Assembly (NCBI RefSeq): GCF_034259325.1
Contig: NZ_JAXIVS010000010.1
Coordinates: 186,001 to 250,000, forward strand
DNA length: 64,000 bases
Origin: Hyalangium ruber
Lineage (GTDB): Bacteria; Myxococcota; Myxococcia; Myxococcales; Myxococcaceae
Direction: 5' to 3'
Shown: positions 8,029-17,782 of the stretch, piece by piece
How positions within the stretch are numbered: position 1 is the first letter of the stretch
How the letters are laid out: every line of letters starts with the position of its first letter
Notes under the pieces: model-generated
What the model was told of the DNA's origin: nothing
The model's database searches: none
What the model saw: the letters and a program-made list of their open reading frames with translations, nothing else
Translations under genes and position numbers: made by a program

Positions 8029-9870
8029 TCAGTTCAGCGGCTCTCCGGTCTTCTTCTTGTACCAGTCGAACGGACTCATCACCTGGACGTGCGACCCATT
8101 GGCGCCCGCCTCCACGCCGACGGGGAAGCCGGACACCTTCACCAGCAGCACGGCGCGGGGGGCGCCCTCGGCGCTCTCCGCCTTTCCGCGCACCTCGAGG
8201 CCCTCGCCCTTGGCGTAGAGCTGGCTCACCTTGGCGCCCTCCTCTCCGAGGCTCACGGTGCCGGAGAGCGACAGGTTGTTGGCGGTGAGCAGAGGCGAGA
8301 GCAGCTTGGGCAGGGCGCCCTTGTGGGTGAGCAGGGTGACGAAGGGGACGGCATTGGAGAAGCTGCCGGTGAAGCGCCCCTTGAAGGTGAGCGGTGACAA
8401 GGTGAGGGTGGCCTCGGGGAAGGCCAGGGTGCCATCCCAGCCGCGCGCACCGTCCTGCCCCGTGCGTACGGTGACCTCTCGCAGGTCGAGCCGGCTTCCG
8501 TGCAGCGTCACCGTGTGCCGGTCGCCGACGGGCTTCAGCGCGGTGGCGTTCAGGTGAGCGCTTCCGCGCATCAGGACTCCGCCCCAGTGGGCCTGGAACT
8601 GCTCCGTGTTCAGCGCCAGGCGAGCCGTGCCGCTGCCCTTCTCCGGATTGGCCTGGGAGGAGACCTCCAGCGTGGCGAGGCCGGACTGCACCTGGAAGGA
8701 GGGACCGAGCCACGCGTTGAGCATCTTGAGTTCCAACGGGTGGCTTCGCGTCGCGTGGAGCTCGAGGTGAACGTCCGGCAGGGACTCGCCCAGACGAGGG
8801 GCCTTCGCACCCATCAGGACGAGCAGCTCCGGCGTCTCCAGGGGCGGGCCCGCTTTGCCCTCCAGCCGCACGGGCCCCAGCGTGAGCTTGAGCCCCAGCC
8901 GCTCCGAGCCGTCTTCCTGCGTGTAGACGTCCGAGTGGAAGCGCCAGGGAGCCTTCAAGCGCAGCGCGCCCAAGGGCACCACGAGCGGCTCTCCCGAGCC
9001 CTTGAGCTGGGTGCCCATCGCGAGGCGGCCCTCCTTCACATGGAGCTCCGCATCGATCCTTCCCTTGCCTCCTCGCAGGGGGATTCCGGGGAAGCGGGGC
9101 GAGAGCGGCTGGAGCTCTTCGAGCGAGGGGAAGTTGACGGCGAACTGGAGCCGGCCTTCCTTCACGCCGGTGATGAGGTCGATTCCGTCATCGGCCCCTT
9201 GGCGTTGCGCCTCGATGGTGAACTCGGCCGAGCCCTGCTCCACGCTCGCGACGGCGTCGCCCTGGAAAGCGAACTGGCCCGGTCCGATGCGGACCCGCAC
9301 GTCCTTGGCGGAGATGCGCTGCCGAGGCAGCAGCTCCAGGCTGCCGGTGGCCTCGGTGATTCCCGTGAGGCTGACGTTCGTCCACTCCAACACGCGGACC
9401 TCCTGGACGCGCACGGCGTGCAACAACAGCTCCCAGGGTTCTGACTTTGAATTCGAAGAAGAGGGGCTCCGAGGCTTCTCCGCGCCCGCCTCCTCGGTGC
9501 CCGGTTGGATGCGGACATGCAGCCCTCGCACGTCCAAGGACTCGGTTCTCAGTTGCTTCCGGAACAAGGAGAAGAGGGCCAGGTCCACCTCAACTTCTTC
9601 CATCTCGAGCTGCCACTGGGTGCCAGGGGCTCCTTCGTTTCGCAGCTTCAGGTTGCGGACGTGGACATCGCCGGGCACGAGGCTCCAGGCCTGACTCCAT
9701 TCCACCTTCAGGTTCTTGGCGGAGCGATTGATCACCGTGGCCAGGAGCCCGGTGGCCAGCACGGTGTTGTAGAGCAGCTCCAGGACGACGAGGACTCCGA
9801 AGCCCCACGCGAGCGGACGGCGCCACTTCAGAAAGAGGCGGGACACAGGCTGCAGGGACGGGGGCGGCAT
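8029..9870 (-). CDS. AsmA/DUF748-like envelope protein
   Basis: A 613-residue protein with one N-terminal membrane anchor (about 18-45, WRRPLAWGFGVLVVLELLYN) and a long, beta-rich periplasmic part. The block after the anchor (NRSAKNLKVEWSQAWSLVPGDVHVRNLKLRN...) and the later alternating-strand segments resemble the AsmA/TamB/YhdP class, which form long grooves thought to move lipids between membranes or assist outer-membrane assembly. No enzymatic motif is seen. The assignment is by architecture, not by a diagnostic motif. It flanks the accessory block that starts with the SitI6 gene. Confidence 0.65.
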   Translation of the reverse strand: MPPPSLQPVSRLFLKWRRPLAWGFGVLVVLELLYNTVLATGLLATVINRSAKNLKVEWSQAWSLVPGDVHVRNLKLRNEGAPGTQWQLEMEEVEVDLALFSLFRKQLRTESLDVRGLHVRIQPGTEEAGAEKPRSPSSSNSKSEPWELLLHAVRVQEVRVLEWTNVSLTGITEATGSLELLPRQRISAKDVRVRIGPGQFAFQGDAVASVEQGSAEFTIEAQRQGADDGIDLITGVKEGRLQFAVNFPSLEELQPLSPRFPGIPLRGGKGRIDAELHVKEGRLAMGTQLKGSGEPLVVPLGALRLKAPWRFHSDVYTQEDGSERLGLKLTLGPVRLEGKAGPPLETPELLVLMGAKAPRLGESLPDVHLELHATRSHPLELKMLNAWLGPSFQVQSGLATLEVSSQANPEKGSGTARLALNTEQFQAHWGGVLMRGSAHLNATALKPVGDRHTVTLHGSRLDLREVTVRTGQDGARGWDGTLAFPEATLTLSPLTFKGRFTGSFSNAVPFVTLLTHKGALPKLLSPLLTANNLSLSGTVSLGEEGAKVSQLYAKGEGLEVRGKAESAEGAPRAVLLVKVSGFPVGVEAGANGSHVQVMSPFDWYKKKTGEPLN

Positions 9871-9942
9871 CCACCGGTTCTTTCAGGGGGGCCCCCTGGG
9901 CACAAGCCGCGCGTGGCCGGGCTCCCTCCTTGTGGACAGAAG

Positions 9943-11179
<1,237 letters not shown>

Positions 11180-11258
11180 CCTACAATGACCATTGAGCCC
11201 GGCTTTCGGAGTCGAGCCGCCAGCCCTCCGTGCGAATGCGATTCAGTTGCCGCACCCG

Positions 11259-11593
11259 TCAACCGCACTGCCAGTGGAAACGGCCCTCGTGCTCCGCGGG
11301 ACAGACGAAGAGGTAGCCCACGCTCGCGTCTCCGAAGTTGAGTTCGCCCTCCTGATCGTTGAGCTGGGCCACGAAGCGCATGGGCTTGTGGCACTTGCGG
11401 CACTTCTGCGGCTCTGCTGACTGGAGCCAGCCGGGATAGCCGCCCACCTTGTCGGCTCCCACCGGCCGAACCAGAACTTGTTGAAGCCGTCCTCTCGGAA
11501 GATCAGGAAGTGCTCTTGCTTCTTCTGCTTCGGGAGCTTCACCGCGGATGGGGCAGCTTTCCTGGGACGCGCGGGCGGGGTGCGCGGAGCCAT
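11259..11593 (-). pseudogene. Frameshifted zinc-ribbon protein (DUF1963-like)
   Basis: Two reading frames are needed. From the ATG at 11593, about 44 residues read sensibly (LPKQKKQEHFLIFREDGFNK, then FWFGR). Near 11466 the coherent sequence jumps one frame to VGADKVGGYPGWLQSAE, continues with CRKCHKPMRFVAQLND and ends FVCPAEHEGRFHWQCG at 11259. The joined protein (about 110 residues) has the GG.P.WLQ, CxxC.....FVAQL and final CP...W.C elements of DUF1963-like proteins. A single indel in CCGGTGGGAGCC explains it. It may be a genuine pseudogene or an assembly error. Its start is only 23 bp from the divergent next gene. Confidence 0.65.
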
Positions 11594-11616
11594 GTCTGGG
11601 TAGAGTACCCCGCACC

Positions 11617-12198
11617 ATGGACCATCTCCGAGCAGCGAGCGTCGCCTGGTACGTCACCGGCCGCTTCTACGTCACGCCCGACGGGGCCACTCAGGACCTG
11701 GGCTACTTCCTGCACCTCCAGGGCATCCAGGGCGAGCTCTTCACCGGCGAGCCCAGCGAGCAGACCGCCTGGTTCACCTTCAGATCGGATCCGTTCAAGG
11801 CCCGCCCCGTCACCAATGGAGATCTGTCCATCGGGCTCGACACCGTGGGCGGCTTCACCCTGTACCTCCAGCGTCCGCCCAGCGCGTCCTTCGACAAGCC
11901 CGACTCGTTTTCCCATGGCCTTCGCATCGCATCCTTCCGCCGGGTCAGCCTCGTCATGGGCACCACGCTCAGCACTCCCGGCGGCACCCAGGACCTGATG
12001 TCCCTCAACGTCTTCACCGCCGCGCTCACCTGGAGCCAGGAGTTCGAGTTCCACGGAGTGAAGTATGACCTCGCTCGGCTGCTCCCCCATGGCATCACCC
12101 AGTGGGGAGATGCCAGCGCCACGCCGCTCACACCCGTGCCTTCGGGTTTCGAGAAGGTCTTCGCGTTTGTCGGATCCGCGATCGCGGTCGGAAAGTAG
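11617..12198 (+). CDS. Conserved-looking hypothetical protein
   Basis: A 193-residue soluble protein with no signal peptide or membrane helix and no motif I can name. It has an alternating hydrophobic/aromatic pattern suggestive of a beta-sandwich (AWYVTGRFYVTPDG, then GYFLHLQGI, later GFTLYL), plus a C-terminal LTWSQEFEFHGVKYDL block and FVGSAIAVGK end. I chose the ATG at 11617; the frame is open upstream to 11548 but that part is overlapped by the divergent pseudogene. It is followed after 9 bp by the TPR gene, so the two are probably one transcript. Function unknown. Confidence 0.6.
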   Translation: MDHLRAASVAWYVTGRFYVTPDGATQDLGYFLHLQGIQGELFTGEPSEQTAWFTFRSDPFKARPVTNGDLSIGLDTVGGFTLYLQRPPSASFDKPDSFSHGLRIASFRRVSLVMGTTLSTPGGTQDLMSLNVFTAALTWSQEFEFHGVKYDLARLLPHGITQWGDASATPLTPVPSGFEKVFAFVGSAIAVGK

Positions 12199-12207
12199 GG
12201 ACCGCCT

Positions 12208-13056
12208 GTGAGCAGAAACCGTCCCCCCATGCACGAGGAGAACGCGCAGGCCCTGGCCTCGGCGCGGCAGAAGGTGGCGCAGGGTCGTCAGCGGCTCGCG
12301 GAGCAGCCCTCCGAGGAGGCGTCATTCCACGAACTCATCGACGGCCTCATGGAGCTGAGCACCGCCTACCTCTATCTGGAACAGCAGGACGACGCCCGCA
12401 CCACGGTCCAAGAGGCCGTGGGAGTCTGCCGCTCGCTGGAGGCGAACCATCCCGGCAAGGGCATCGGACGGCTGGCGCTACTCCTGGACTTCTTGAGCTC
12501 GATGCAGAACTCGGCTGGTCAGAGCGAGGACGCCCTGGCCTCCGTGCAGGAAGCGGTGGACCTCTTCCGTAAGCTGATGGCGACGCACGCCGAGCAGGTG
12601 CTCCCTCAGCTGATCAGCAGCCTCATCGGGCTCGGCATCATCCAGCAGTCCCTAGCACCCATGCGCGAGGCGGTGGACCTCTCGCGCACGCTGGCGGAGA
12701 AGAACCCGGAGGAGTTCCTTCCTCAGCTCGCGGAGAGCTTGGCCAACCTCGGCAACCAGCAGCGCGAGTTCGGCCTTCTTCAGGAAGCCCTGGCCACGTT
12801 GCAGGAGGAGACAGCGCTCCACCGGAAGCTGGCCCAGCAACAGCCTGGCAAGGCCCTCCATCGCATGAAGCTGACGAGCTGCCTGGAGCACCTCGGCACC
12901 CTGCAGTGGGAGCTGGGCCAGCGCACCCAGGCCCTTGTCTCGCTTCAGGAAGCTGTGGAGTTCCTCCGCCCGCTGGTTGAGGAGCGTCCCGAGATGTTCT
13001 TCCCGGCCCTCTCCCGGTGCCTGGCCATGCTCGAGAGAAAACCCACTCCGCTCTGA
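12208..13056 (+). CDS. Tetratricopeptide-repeat protein
   Basis: A 282-residue, all-helical protein with five or so TPR units of the long 'EALASLQEAVELYR.LA...P..FLP.LA.SL..LG' type. No signal peptide is seen. One repeat looks shortened: LGIIQQSLAPMREAVDLSR (about 146-164) lacks the usual 'G..EEA' turn between its two helices, as if about eight residues were lost in frame. The start is GTG at 12208; an ATG at 12229 is an alternative. It sits 9 bp after the hypothetical gene and 14 bp before the Cys-rich gene. Repeats of the same long type occur in the NTPase protein at 31731. It is probably a protein-interaction scaffold; partner unknown. Confidence 0.75.
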   Translation: MSRNRPPMHEENAQALASARQKVAQGRQRLAEQPSEEASFHELIDGLMELSTAYLYLEQQDDARTTVQEAVGVCRSLEANHPGKGIGRLALLLDFLSSMQNSAGQSEDALASVQEAVDLFRKLMATHAEQVLPQLISSLIGLGIIQQSLAPMREAVDLSRTLAEKNPEEFLPQLAESLANLGNQQREFGLLQEALATLQEETALHRKLAQQQPGKALHRMKLTSCLEHLGTLQWELGQRTQALVSLQEAVEFLRPLVEERPEMFFPALSRCLAMLERKPTPL

Positions 13057-13070
13057 CCCGTGAAGACGTC

Positions 13071-13442
13071 ATGCTCACGGTGCTGACGGGCGGCTGTTCC
13101 ACGGGAGCCCACACCACTGCTGTCCGTGCTCTCGCGCCGCTTTCCGTGACCGACCCGATCTTGCGCTCCACGACCGCCCCGAACCCACCTTCCGCAGTGG
13201 CTCAGCCTGCCGGAGCCTGCTGGAACTCGATGAGCTGCTGTATCCAGAACCACCCCCTGACCCCGGTGCAGAGTTGCGGTGCTCTCCCTCTGGAAGCGGC
13301 GGAGACCCTCGAAGCCCTCGGGCAATTCGCAGCCGCCGCACAGGTCTTGGAAGCGGCGGGGCGTCTCCCGAAGTGGAAGAAGGAGTGCATGAACAAGTAC
13401 ACCCAATGCATAGAAGAGAGGTGCTTCAAGGACACGGACTAG
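13071..13442 (+). CDS. Cys-rich protein, possible degenerate toxin-type lipoprotein
   Basis: A 123-residue frame starting MLTVLTGGC, which could be a shortened lipoprotein signal, followed by a low-complexity Ala/Pro/Thr stretch and a Cys-rich part: CWNSMSCC, VQSCGA, a helical AAETLEALGQFAAAAQVLEAAG segment, and WKKECMNKYTQCIEERC near the end. This CW...CC / KW..EC...Y..C arrangement resembles Cys-rich C-terminal domains of myxobacterial toxin-like lipoproteins, but the signal segment is too short and the Cys-rich tail ends early (CFKDTD, stop). It may be a decayed gene. It lies between the TPR and DUSAM genes on the same strand, which suggests a toxin/partner arrangement; this is inference. 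Confidence 0.4.
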   Translation: MLTVLTGGCSTGAHTTAVRALAPLSVTDPILRSTTAPNPPSAVAQPAGACWNSMSCCIQNHPLTPVQSCGALPLEAAETLEALGQFAAAAQVLEAAGRLPKWKKECMNKYTQCIEERCFKDTD

Positions 13443-13454
13443 GGAACTGCCATC

Positions 13455-14243
13455 ATGGCCGCTGAGCTTGACTGGGAACCCATTCGCGCACTGGGGCGAC
13501 GTGTACTTGAGCACGGCGAACCGCTCGAACTCTCGGACGAGGTACGCGCTCTCTTGCAGCGTTCCGCAGAAGAGGTCGCGCTCTCTCCTGAAGACACGGC
13601 GAGCGCTTTACGCAGTGTGCCCACGGCCGCAACGCTGCTTGGAGAGATCACGCGCCGCATCGATGAGGGCTCGCATCGACTTGGACGGGCTCAAACCCGC
13701 GCGTATCGCCTGCGGGATGCGGGAGACCTGGACGGCGCGTGCAGACAGATGGAAAAGGTGCTCGCCGTTGAGGTCGTTCCGCATTACCGGAGAATCGCCG
13801 AATCTGAGCTTCGCCAGATAACCCGGCTCAAGTCCGTTGCTGCGAGCGGGCAGCCAGATCCGGAGCGCTCCACCCGGGCTCAGATCCCGGTCCTTCTGCA
13901 CCGCGTCCAGCAAGGGCACCCGCTGGAACTCACAGAGGGGATGCGCGTCTTCCTACGATGGTCCGCCGCGGATGTGGGCATGAGCGAAGCCGAGACGGAA
14001 GAGGCGCTAGCAACCCCTGAGAGTGCCGGAGCGCTTCTCGGGCAGATCATGGGGCGCTTCCGTGACGCCTCGGACCGGCTCAAGGGTGCAACAGCCCGGA
14101 TGACGGAACTCCGGGATGCTGGAGATCTCGAAGGAGCACGCCAGCAGGTCCGCGACTGGCTCGCCGTGGAGGTCGTCCCGAGGTTCCGCCGTGCCGCCGA
14201 GGAGCAGCTCGCGTACCTGGACTCGCTGTCTCCAGCACCGTAG
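13455..14243 (+). CDS. Tandem DUSAM-domain protein
   Basis: A 262-residue soluble protein made of two copies of a myxobacterial domain of unknown function (DUSAM/DUF2379-like). Copy 1 covers about 5-125 and copy 2 about 140-258. Each has 'E....EL...(V/M)R.(L/F)L..SA..V..S..(D/E)....L' followed by 'A..LL..I..R...(G/A)S.RL..A..R...LRDAGDL.GA...(M/V)...LAVEVVP.(Y/F)R..AE..L'. The copies are clearly homologous but diverged, so the duplication is old. The ATG at 13455 follows the Cys-rich gene by 12 bp. DUSAM proteins are often next to such Cys-rich proteins; an immunity role is possible but unproven. Confidence 0.75.
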   Translation: MAAELDWEPIRALGRRVLEHGEPLELSDEVRALLQRSAEEVALSPEDTASALRSVPTAATLLGEITRRIDEGSHRLGRAQTRAYRLRDAGDLDGACRQMEKVLAVEVVPHYRRIAESELRQITRLKSVAASGQPDPERSTRAQIPVLLHRVQQGHPLELTEGMRVFLRWSAADVGMSEAETEEALATPESAGALLGQIMGRFRDASDRLKGATARMTELRDAGDLEGARQQVRDWLAVEVVPRFRRAAEEQLAYLDSLSPAP

Positions 14244-14280
14244 CCCCTGGGGCATCACCTCAAATCAGTGCCTACCGCGC

Positions 14281-15186
14281 TCAGAGGATGATGGTGCGGT
14301 GGCCCTCCACCACCACCCGCCGCTCCAGGTGCGCGCGCACGGCCCGGGCCAGCACCACGCGCTCCACGTCGCGCCCCACCCGCACCAGCTCCTCCGGCCC
14401 CATGGCGTGCGACACCCGCGCCACGTCCTGCTCGATGATGGGCCCCTGATCCAGGTTCTTCGTCGCGTAGTGCGACGTGGCGCCGATGATCTTCACCCCG
14501 CGCGCGTACGCCTGGTGGTACGGCTTCGCCCCCTGGAACGCCGGCAGGAAGCCGTGGTGGATGTTGATGACCGGCGGCGCCTGCTTCAGGAAGTCATCCG
14601 ACAGCACCTGCATGTAGCGCGCGAGCACCACCAGATCGATGTGGTGCCGCCGCAGCATCTCCAGCACCGCCGCCTCCTGCGCCGGCTTCGTCTCCGGCGT
14701 CACCGGCAGCGTGAAGAACGGCACCCGGAAGTTCTCCGCCACCGACTCCAGCGTGTTGTGGTTGCCGATGATCAGCGGGATTTCACACGGCAGCTCCCCG
14801 CTCTGCTGCCGCAGCAGCAAGTCGTAGAGGCACACCGGCTCCTTCGTCACCAGGATGGCCACTCGCGCCACCCGGTCGCTGTAGGCCACCGACCACTCCG
14901 CCTTCAGCCCGTCCGCCAGCTTCCCGAAGCTCTCCACCAGCGCCTTGCGCGTGCTCGAGCCTCCCAGCCCCTTCACCGCCTGCGGGCCCTCCAGCCCCGA
15001 CAGGTCCACCACCAGTCGCATGAAGAAGCGCGGCACCCCGCTCTCCGTGAAGACCTCGGTGTGGTTGCTGGCATCGATGATGTTCAGCCCCAGCTCGGAG
15101 AAGAACCCGGCCAGCCGGGCGACGAGCCCCGGCCCATCAGGGGCGGCAATCAGGAAGGTGGCTCTGGCGGCGGCGGTCGTGGACAT
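14281..15186 (-). CDS. purU: Formyltetrahydrofolate deformylase
   Basis: A 301-residue enzyme that hydrolyses 10-formyl-tetrahydrofolate to formate and tetrahydrofolate, balancing one-carbon units. Residues 8-90 are an ACT regulatory domain (FLIAAPDGPGLVARLAGFFS). Residues 105-301 are the formyltransferase-fold catalytic domain with the Asn/His/Asp triad: N208-I-H210-H in VINIHHGFLP and Asp246 in LDQGPIIEQD. Length and both domains are normal. It starts at the ATG at 15186; the frame upstream is open but lacks family sequence. The MFS gene is 43 bp upstream on the same strand. Confidence 0.95.
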   Translation of the reverse strand: MSTTAAARATFLIAAPDGPGLVARLAGFFSELGLNIIDASNHTEVFTESGVPRFFMRLVVDLSGLEGPQAVKGLGGSSTRKALVESFGKLADGLKAEWSVAYSDRVARVAILVTKEPVCLYDLLLRQQSGELPCEIPLIIGNHNTLESVAENFRVPFFTLPVTPETKPAQEAAVLEMLRRHHIDLVVLARYMQVLSDDFLKQAPPVINIHHGFLPAFQGAKPYHQAYARGVKIIGATSHYATKNLDQGPIIEQDVARVSHAMGPEELVRVGRDVERVVLARAVRAHLERRVVVEGHRTIIL

Positions 15187-15229
15187 GGCCCTCCGCACGT
15201 ACCCCAGCGCCTTCCTCCGGACAAGCCAC

Positions 15230-16408
15230 TCAGCCGCCGCGCCCCGGCCGCACCAGCGCTCCGCCCAGGCCCACCACCGCCAGGAACACCACCAGCAGCC
15301 CCAACGCCAGCGGCAGCCCGAGCTCATCCGCCAGGAAGCCCACCAGCGGCGGGCCCACCAGGAACCCGCAGTACCCCGCCGTCGACACCGAGGCGATGGA
15401 CACTCCCGGGGAGCTGCCCGGCGTGCGGCTCGCCGCGCTGAACAGCACCGGGATGAGGTTGGACAACCCCAACCCCACACAGCAGAAGCCCACCACCGCC
15501 GCCAGCGGGTGGTGCAGCAGCAGCGCGCCTCCCAGCCCGCAGGCCGCCAGTGCCCCGCCCACACGCACCAGCCGCTCCGGGCTGAACAGCGTGACGAGTC
15601 GGTCTCCCGTCAGCCGCCCCACGGACATGGCCAGCGAGAACACCGCATAGCCCAGGCCCGCCAGGCCCGCCTCCGCCCGCAGCGACTGGCGCAGGTACAC
15701 CGCGCTCCAGTCCGCCATCGCCCCCTCCACCACCAGCACGAAGAAGGCCAGCCCGCCCAGCCCGAGCAACGGCCCGCGAGGAAGCGCGAAGCGGACCGCC
15801 TCCCCGGCCTCGTCCGCCGCGCCCGGCAGCAGCATGCGCCCCACCCCGAGCACGATGAGCAGCCCCAGCGCTCCGGCCCCCATCATGTGTCCCGAGGGCG
15901 TGAGCCCCGAGGAGAGCGCCAGGATGGAGCCTCCCGAGCCCACCAGGCCGCCCAGGCTGAACAGCCCGTGGAACGAGGACATGACGGGGCGGCCCAGCTT
16001 GCGCTCCACCGCGACGGCGTGGGCGTTCATCGCCACGCCCATGGCCCCCGTCGCCGCGCCAAACGCCATCAGCGCCACCGCCAGCCACGACAGGCTCGGG
16101 GCATGCACCGGCAGCACCACCAGCGCGCAGAGCAGCACCGAGGTGACCAGCGTCACGGCGCGGCTGCCCCAGCGCGCCACCAGCCCTCCGGTGAGCGGCA
16201 TGGACACCAGCGAGCCGACGGCCATGCCCAGCAGCGCCACGCCGAGCTGGCCCGCTCCCAGCCCCAGCCGCGCCTGCACCGTGGGGATGTGCGGCACCCA
16301 GCTCGCGAAGGCGAACCCGTTGACGAAGAAGATGGCGGACACCGCGGCGCGCGCGGCGGGAGCAGAGGGCTCGGCGCGGCCCTCCCAGGCCAGGCTCGAG
16401 GTGCTCAT
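15230..16408 (-). CDS. MFS transporter
   Basis: A 392-residue, roughly 12-helix major facilitator protein. The loop after helix 2 (GGLVARWGSRAVTL, about 74-87) is the degenerate 'G...DR.GRR' motif, and residues 20-40 (FFVNGFAFASWVPHIPTVQ) match the YbjJ-like/FucP-type branch of putative sugar or inner-membrane exporters. Its ATG overlaps the stop of the DeoR gene (GCATGAGC), so the two are translationally coupled and the regulator probably controls this transporter. Substrate unknown; a sugar or sugar derivative is plausible because DeoR proteins usually sense sugar phosphates. Confidence 0.9.
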   Translation of the reverse strand: MSTSSLAWEGRAEPSAPAARAAVSAIFFVNGFAFASWVPHIPTVQARLGLGAGQLGVALLGMAVGSLVSMPLTGGLVARWGSRAVTLVTSVLLCALVVLPVHAPSLSWLAVALMAFGAATGAMGVAMNAHAVAVERKLGRPVMSSFHGLFSLGGLVGSGGSILALSSGLTPSGHMMGAGALGLLIVLGVGRMLLPGAADEAGEAVRFALPRGPLLGLGGLAFFVLVVEGAMADWSAVYLRQSLRAEAGLAGLGYAVFSLAMSVGRLTGDRLVTLFSPERLVRVGGALAACGLGGALLLHHPLAAVVGFCCVGLGLSNLIPVLFSAASRTPGSSPGVSIASVSTAGYCGFLVGPPLVGFLADELGLPLALGLLVVFLAVVGLGGALVRPGRGG

Positions 16409-17196
16409 GCGGTGAGGATCCTCAGGTTGAGCTTGCGGAAGGGCGCCAGCACGCTCTCGGGCGTGCGCGCCTCCGTGACGAGGGTGCCCAGCCGCTCGGC
16501 CGGAGCCACCACGAAGGGCGACAGCGTGCCGAGCTTGTCCGCCGTGAACACCGCCACCGTCTCGGCCGCGTTCTGCACCATCACCCGCTTGGTGGCGGCC
16601 TCCTCCGCGTAGGAGGCGGTGATGCCCCCGTCGATGTGCAGGCTGCACACCCCCATCAGGCACAGGTCCGCCCGCACCTGGCGCAGCGCCTCCACCGTCT
16701 CGGCCCCCACCACCGTGAGCGCCTCCGGGTGCAGGCGCCCGCCCACCAGCCGCACCTCGAGGCCCGGGTACTCGGCCAGCGCCAGCGCCACCGGAGGGCT
16801 CACCGTCACCACCGTGGCGCGCAGGTCCTTCGGCAGGTGGCGCGCGACTTCCAATGTGGTGGTGCCCCCGTCGATGAAGAGCACCTGCCCCGGCTGCACC
16901 AGTCCCGCGGCGACCTCGGCCAGGGCCTGCTTCTCGGACTGGTGGAGCCCCACCCGGGCCTGATGGCTCGGCGACATCTGGATGCGCGGCAGCGCCCCGC
17001 CATGCACCCGGCGCAGCAGCCCCGCCTCATCCAGTTCCCGCAGGTCCCGGCGGACCGTGTCCTCGGAAACCCGCAACAACCCGCACAGGTCGGCGGCGAA
17101 CACGCGCCCCTGGGTGGAGAGGCGCTCCAGAATGAGCCGCCGCCGCTCCTCGGGGAGCAGGGCGCTGCCGAAGTCTTCAGGGTTTTGCGCGGTCAT
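16405..17196 (-). CDS. DeoR-family transcriptional regulator
   Basis: 263 residues: an N-terminal DeoR winged helix (about 16-70; ERRRLILERLSTQGRVFAAD, then VSEDTVRRDLRELDEAGLLRRVHGG) and a C-terminal DeoRC sugar-phosphate sensor fold with the DGGTTT phosphate-binding loop (about 109-114). The start is fixed by an in-frame TGA three codons upstream of the ATG at 17196. The gene is preceded by three copies of TCATGCA, one covering the start codon, suggesting autoregulation. It overlaps the MFS gene by 4 bp. Confidence 0.92.
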   Translation of the reverse strand: MTAQNPEDFGSALLPEERRRLILERLSTQGRVFAADLCGLLRVSEDTVRRDLRELDEAGLLRRVHGGALPRIQMSPSHQARVGLHQSEKQALAEVAAGLVQPGQVLFIDGGTTTLEVARHLPKDLRATVVTVSPPVALALAEYPGLEVRLVGGRLHPEALTVVGAETVEALRQVRADLCLMGVCSLHIDGGITASYAEEAATKRVMVQNAAETVAVFTADKLGTLSPFVVAPAERLGTLVTEARTPESVLAPFRKLNLRILTA

Positions 17197-17231
17197 GCAG
17201 GTTCATGCATGATTACGCTGGTTCATGCAGG
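17192..17231 (-). promoter_or_regulatory. Phased TCATGCA repeats upstream of deoR: probable operator
   Basis: TCATGCA occurs at 17193, 17203 and 17223 on the + strand. The spacings are 10 and 20 bp, one and two helical turns. The middle copy sits in a palindrome, TCATGCATGA (17203-17212), and the first covers the deoR ATG. The longer unit GGTTCATGCA is shared by the second and third copies. Repeats on one face of the helix over a start site fit an autorepressor operator. No clear -35/-10 could be assigned. Confidence 0.55.
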
Positions 17232-17233
17232 TG

Positions 17234-17722
17234 TCAAGGCACCAGGACTTCCCGTAACAGCGCCAGGGCCCGCAGGGCCGCGGCATGGCGCACCGCGCGT
17301 CGGTCCCCGGGGAAGACGTGGCGCTCCACCACGGTCGCCGCGCCCCGTCGCGCCACCGCGAGGAAGACGAGCCCCACCGGCTTGGTCGCCGTGCCCCCTC
17401 CCGGCCCGGCAATCCCCGTCTCCGCCAGCGCCACCTGCGCCCGCGAGCGGCTCAGCGCCCCCTCGGCCATGGCGCGAGCCACCTCCGCGCTCACCGCCCC
17501 GTGCGCCTGGAAGAGCGCCGGGTCCACCCCGAGCAGCTCCGCCTTCGCCTCGTTCGAGTAGGGGACGATGCCCAGCTCCACCACGGCGGACGAGCCCGGA
17601 ATGTCCGTGAGGCTGGCGGCGATGAGCCCCCCCGTGCAGGCCTCCACCAGGCACAGCCGTGCGCCCGCCTCCCGGTAGCGCTCGAGTACCCGCCGGGCGT
17701 GCTCCTCCAGCGCTCCTTCCAT
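17234..17722 (-). CDS. CinA-family protein, PncC-type nicotinamide-nucleotide amidase
   Basis: A 162-residue stand-alone CinA C-terminal (PncC) domain that deamidates NMN to nicotinate mononucleotide in pyridine-nucleotide salvage. Family motifs are EACTGGLIAASLTDIPGSS (about 24-42), PYSNEAKAELLGV (54-66) and the GIAGPGGG...KPVGLV block (about 108-124). Length matches short PncC proteins. The ATG at 17722 has a strong ribosome site (AAAGGAGGGCGAACC). It precedes deoR by 38 bp on the same strand, with the putative operator in the gap. Confidence 0.88.
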   Translation of the reverse strand: MEGALEEHARRVLERYREAGARLCLVEACTGGLIAASLTDIPGSSAVVELGIVPYSNEAKAELLGVDPALFQAHGAVSAEVARAMAEGALSRSRAQVALAETGIAGPGGGTATKPVGLVFLAVARRGAATVVERHVFPGDRRAVRHAAALRALALLREVLVP

Positions 17723-17782
17723 GGTTCGCCCTCCTTTATATAGTCCGCGAACTTTCGAGCCACCCCACACCCCGAGGTTCGC

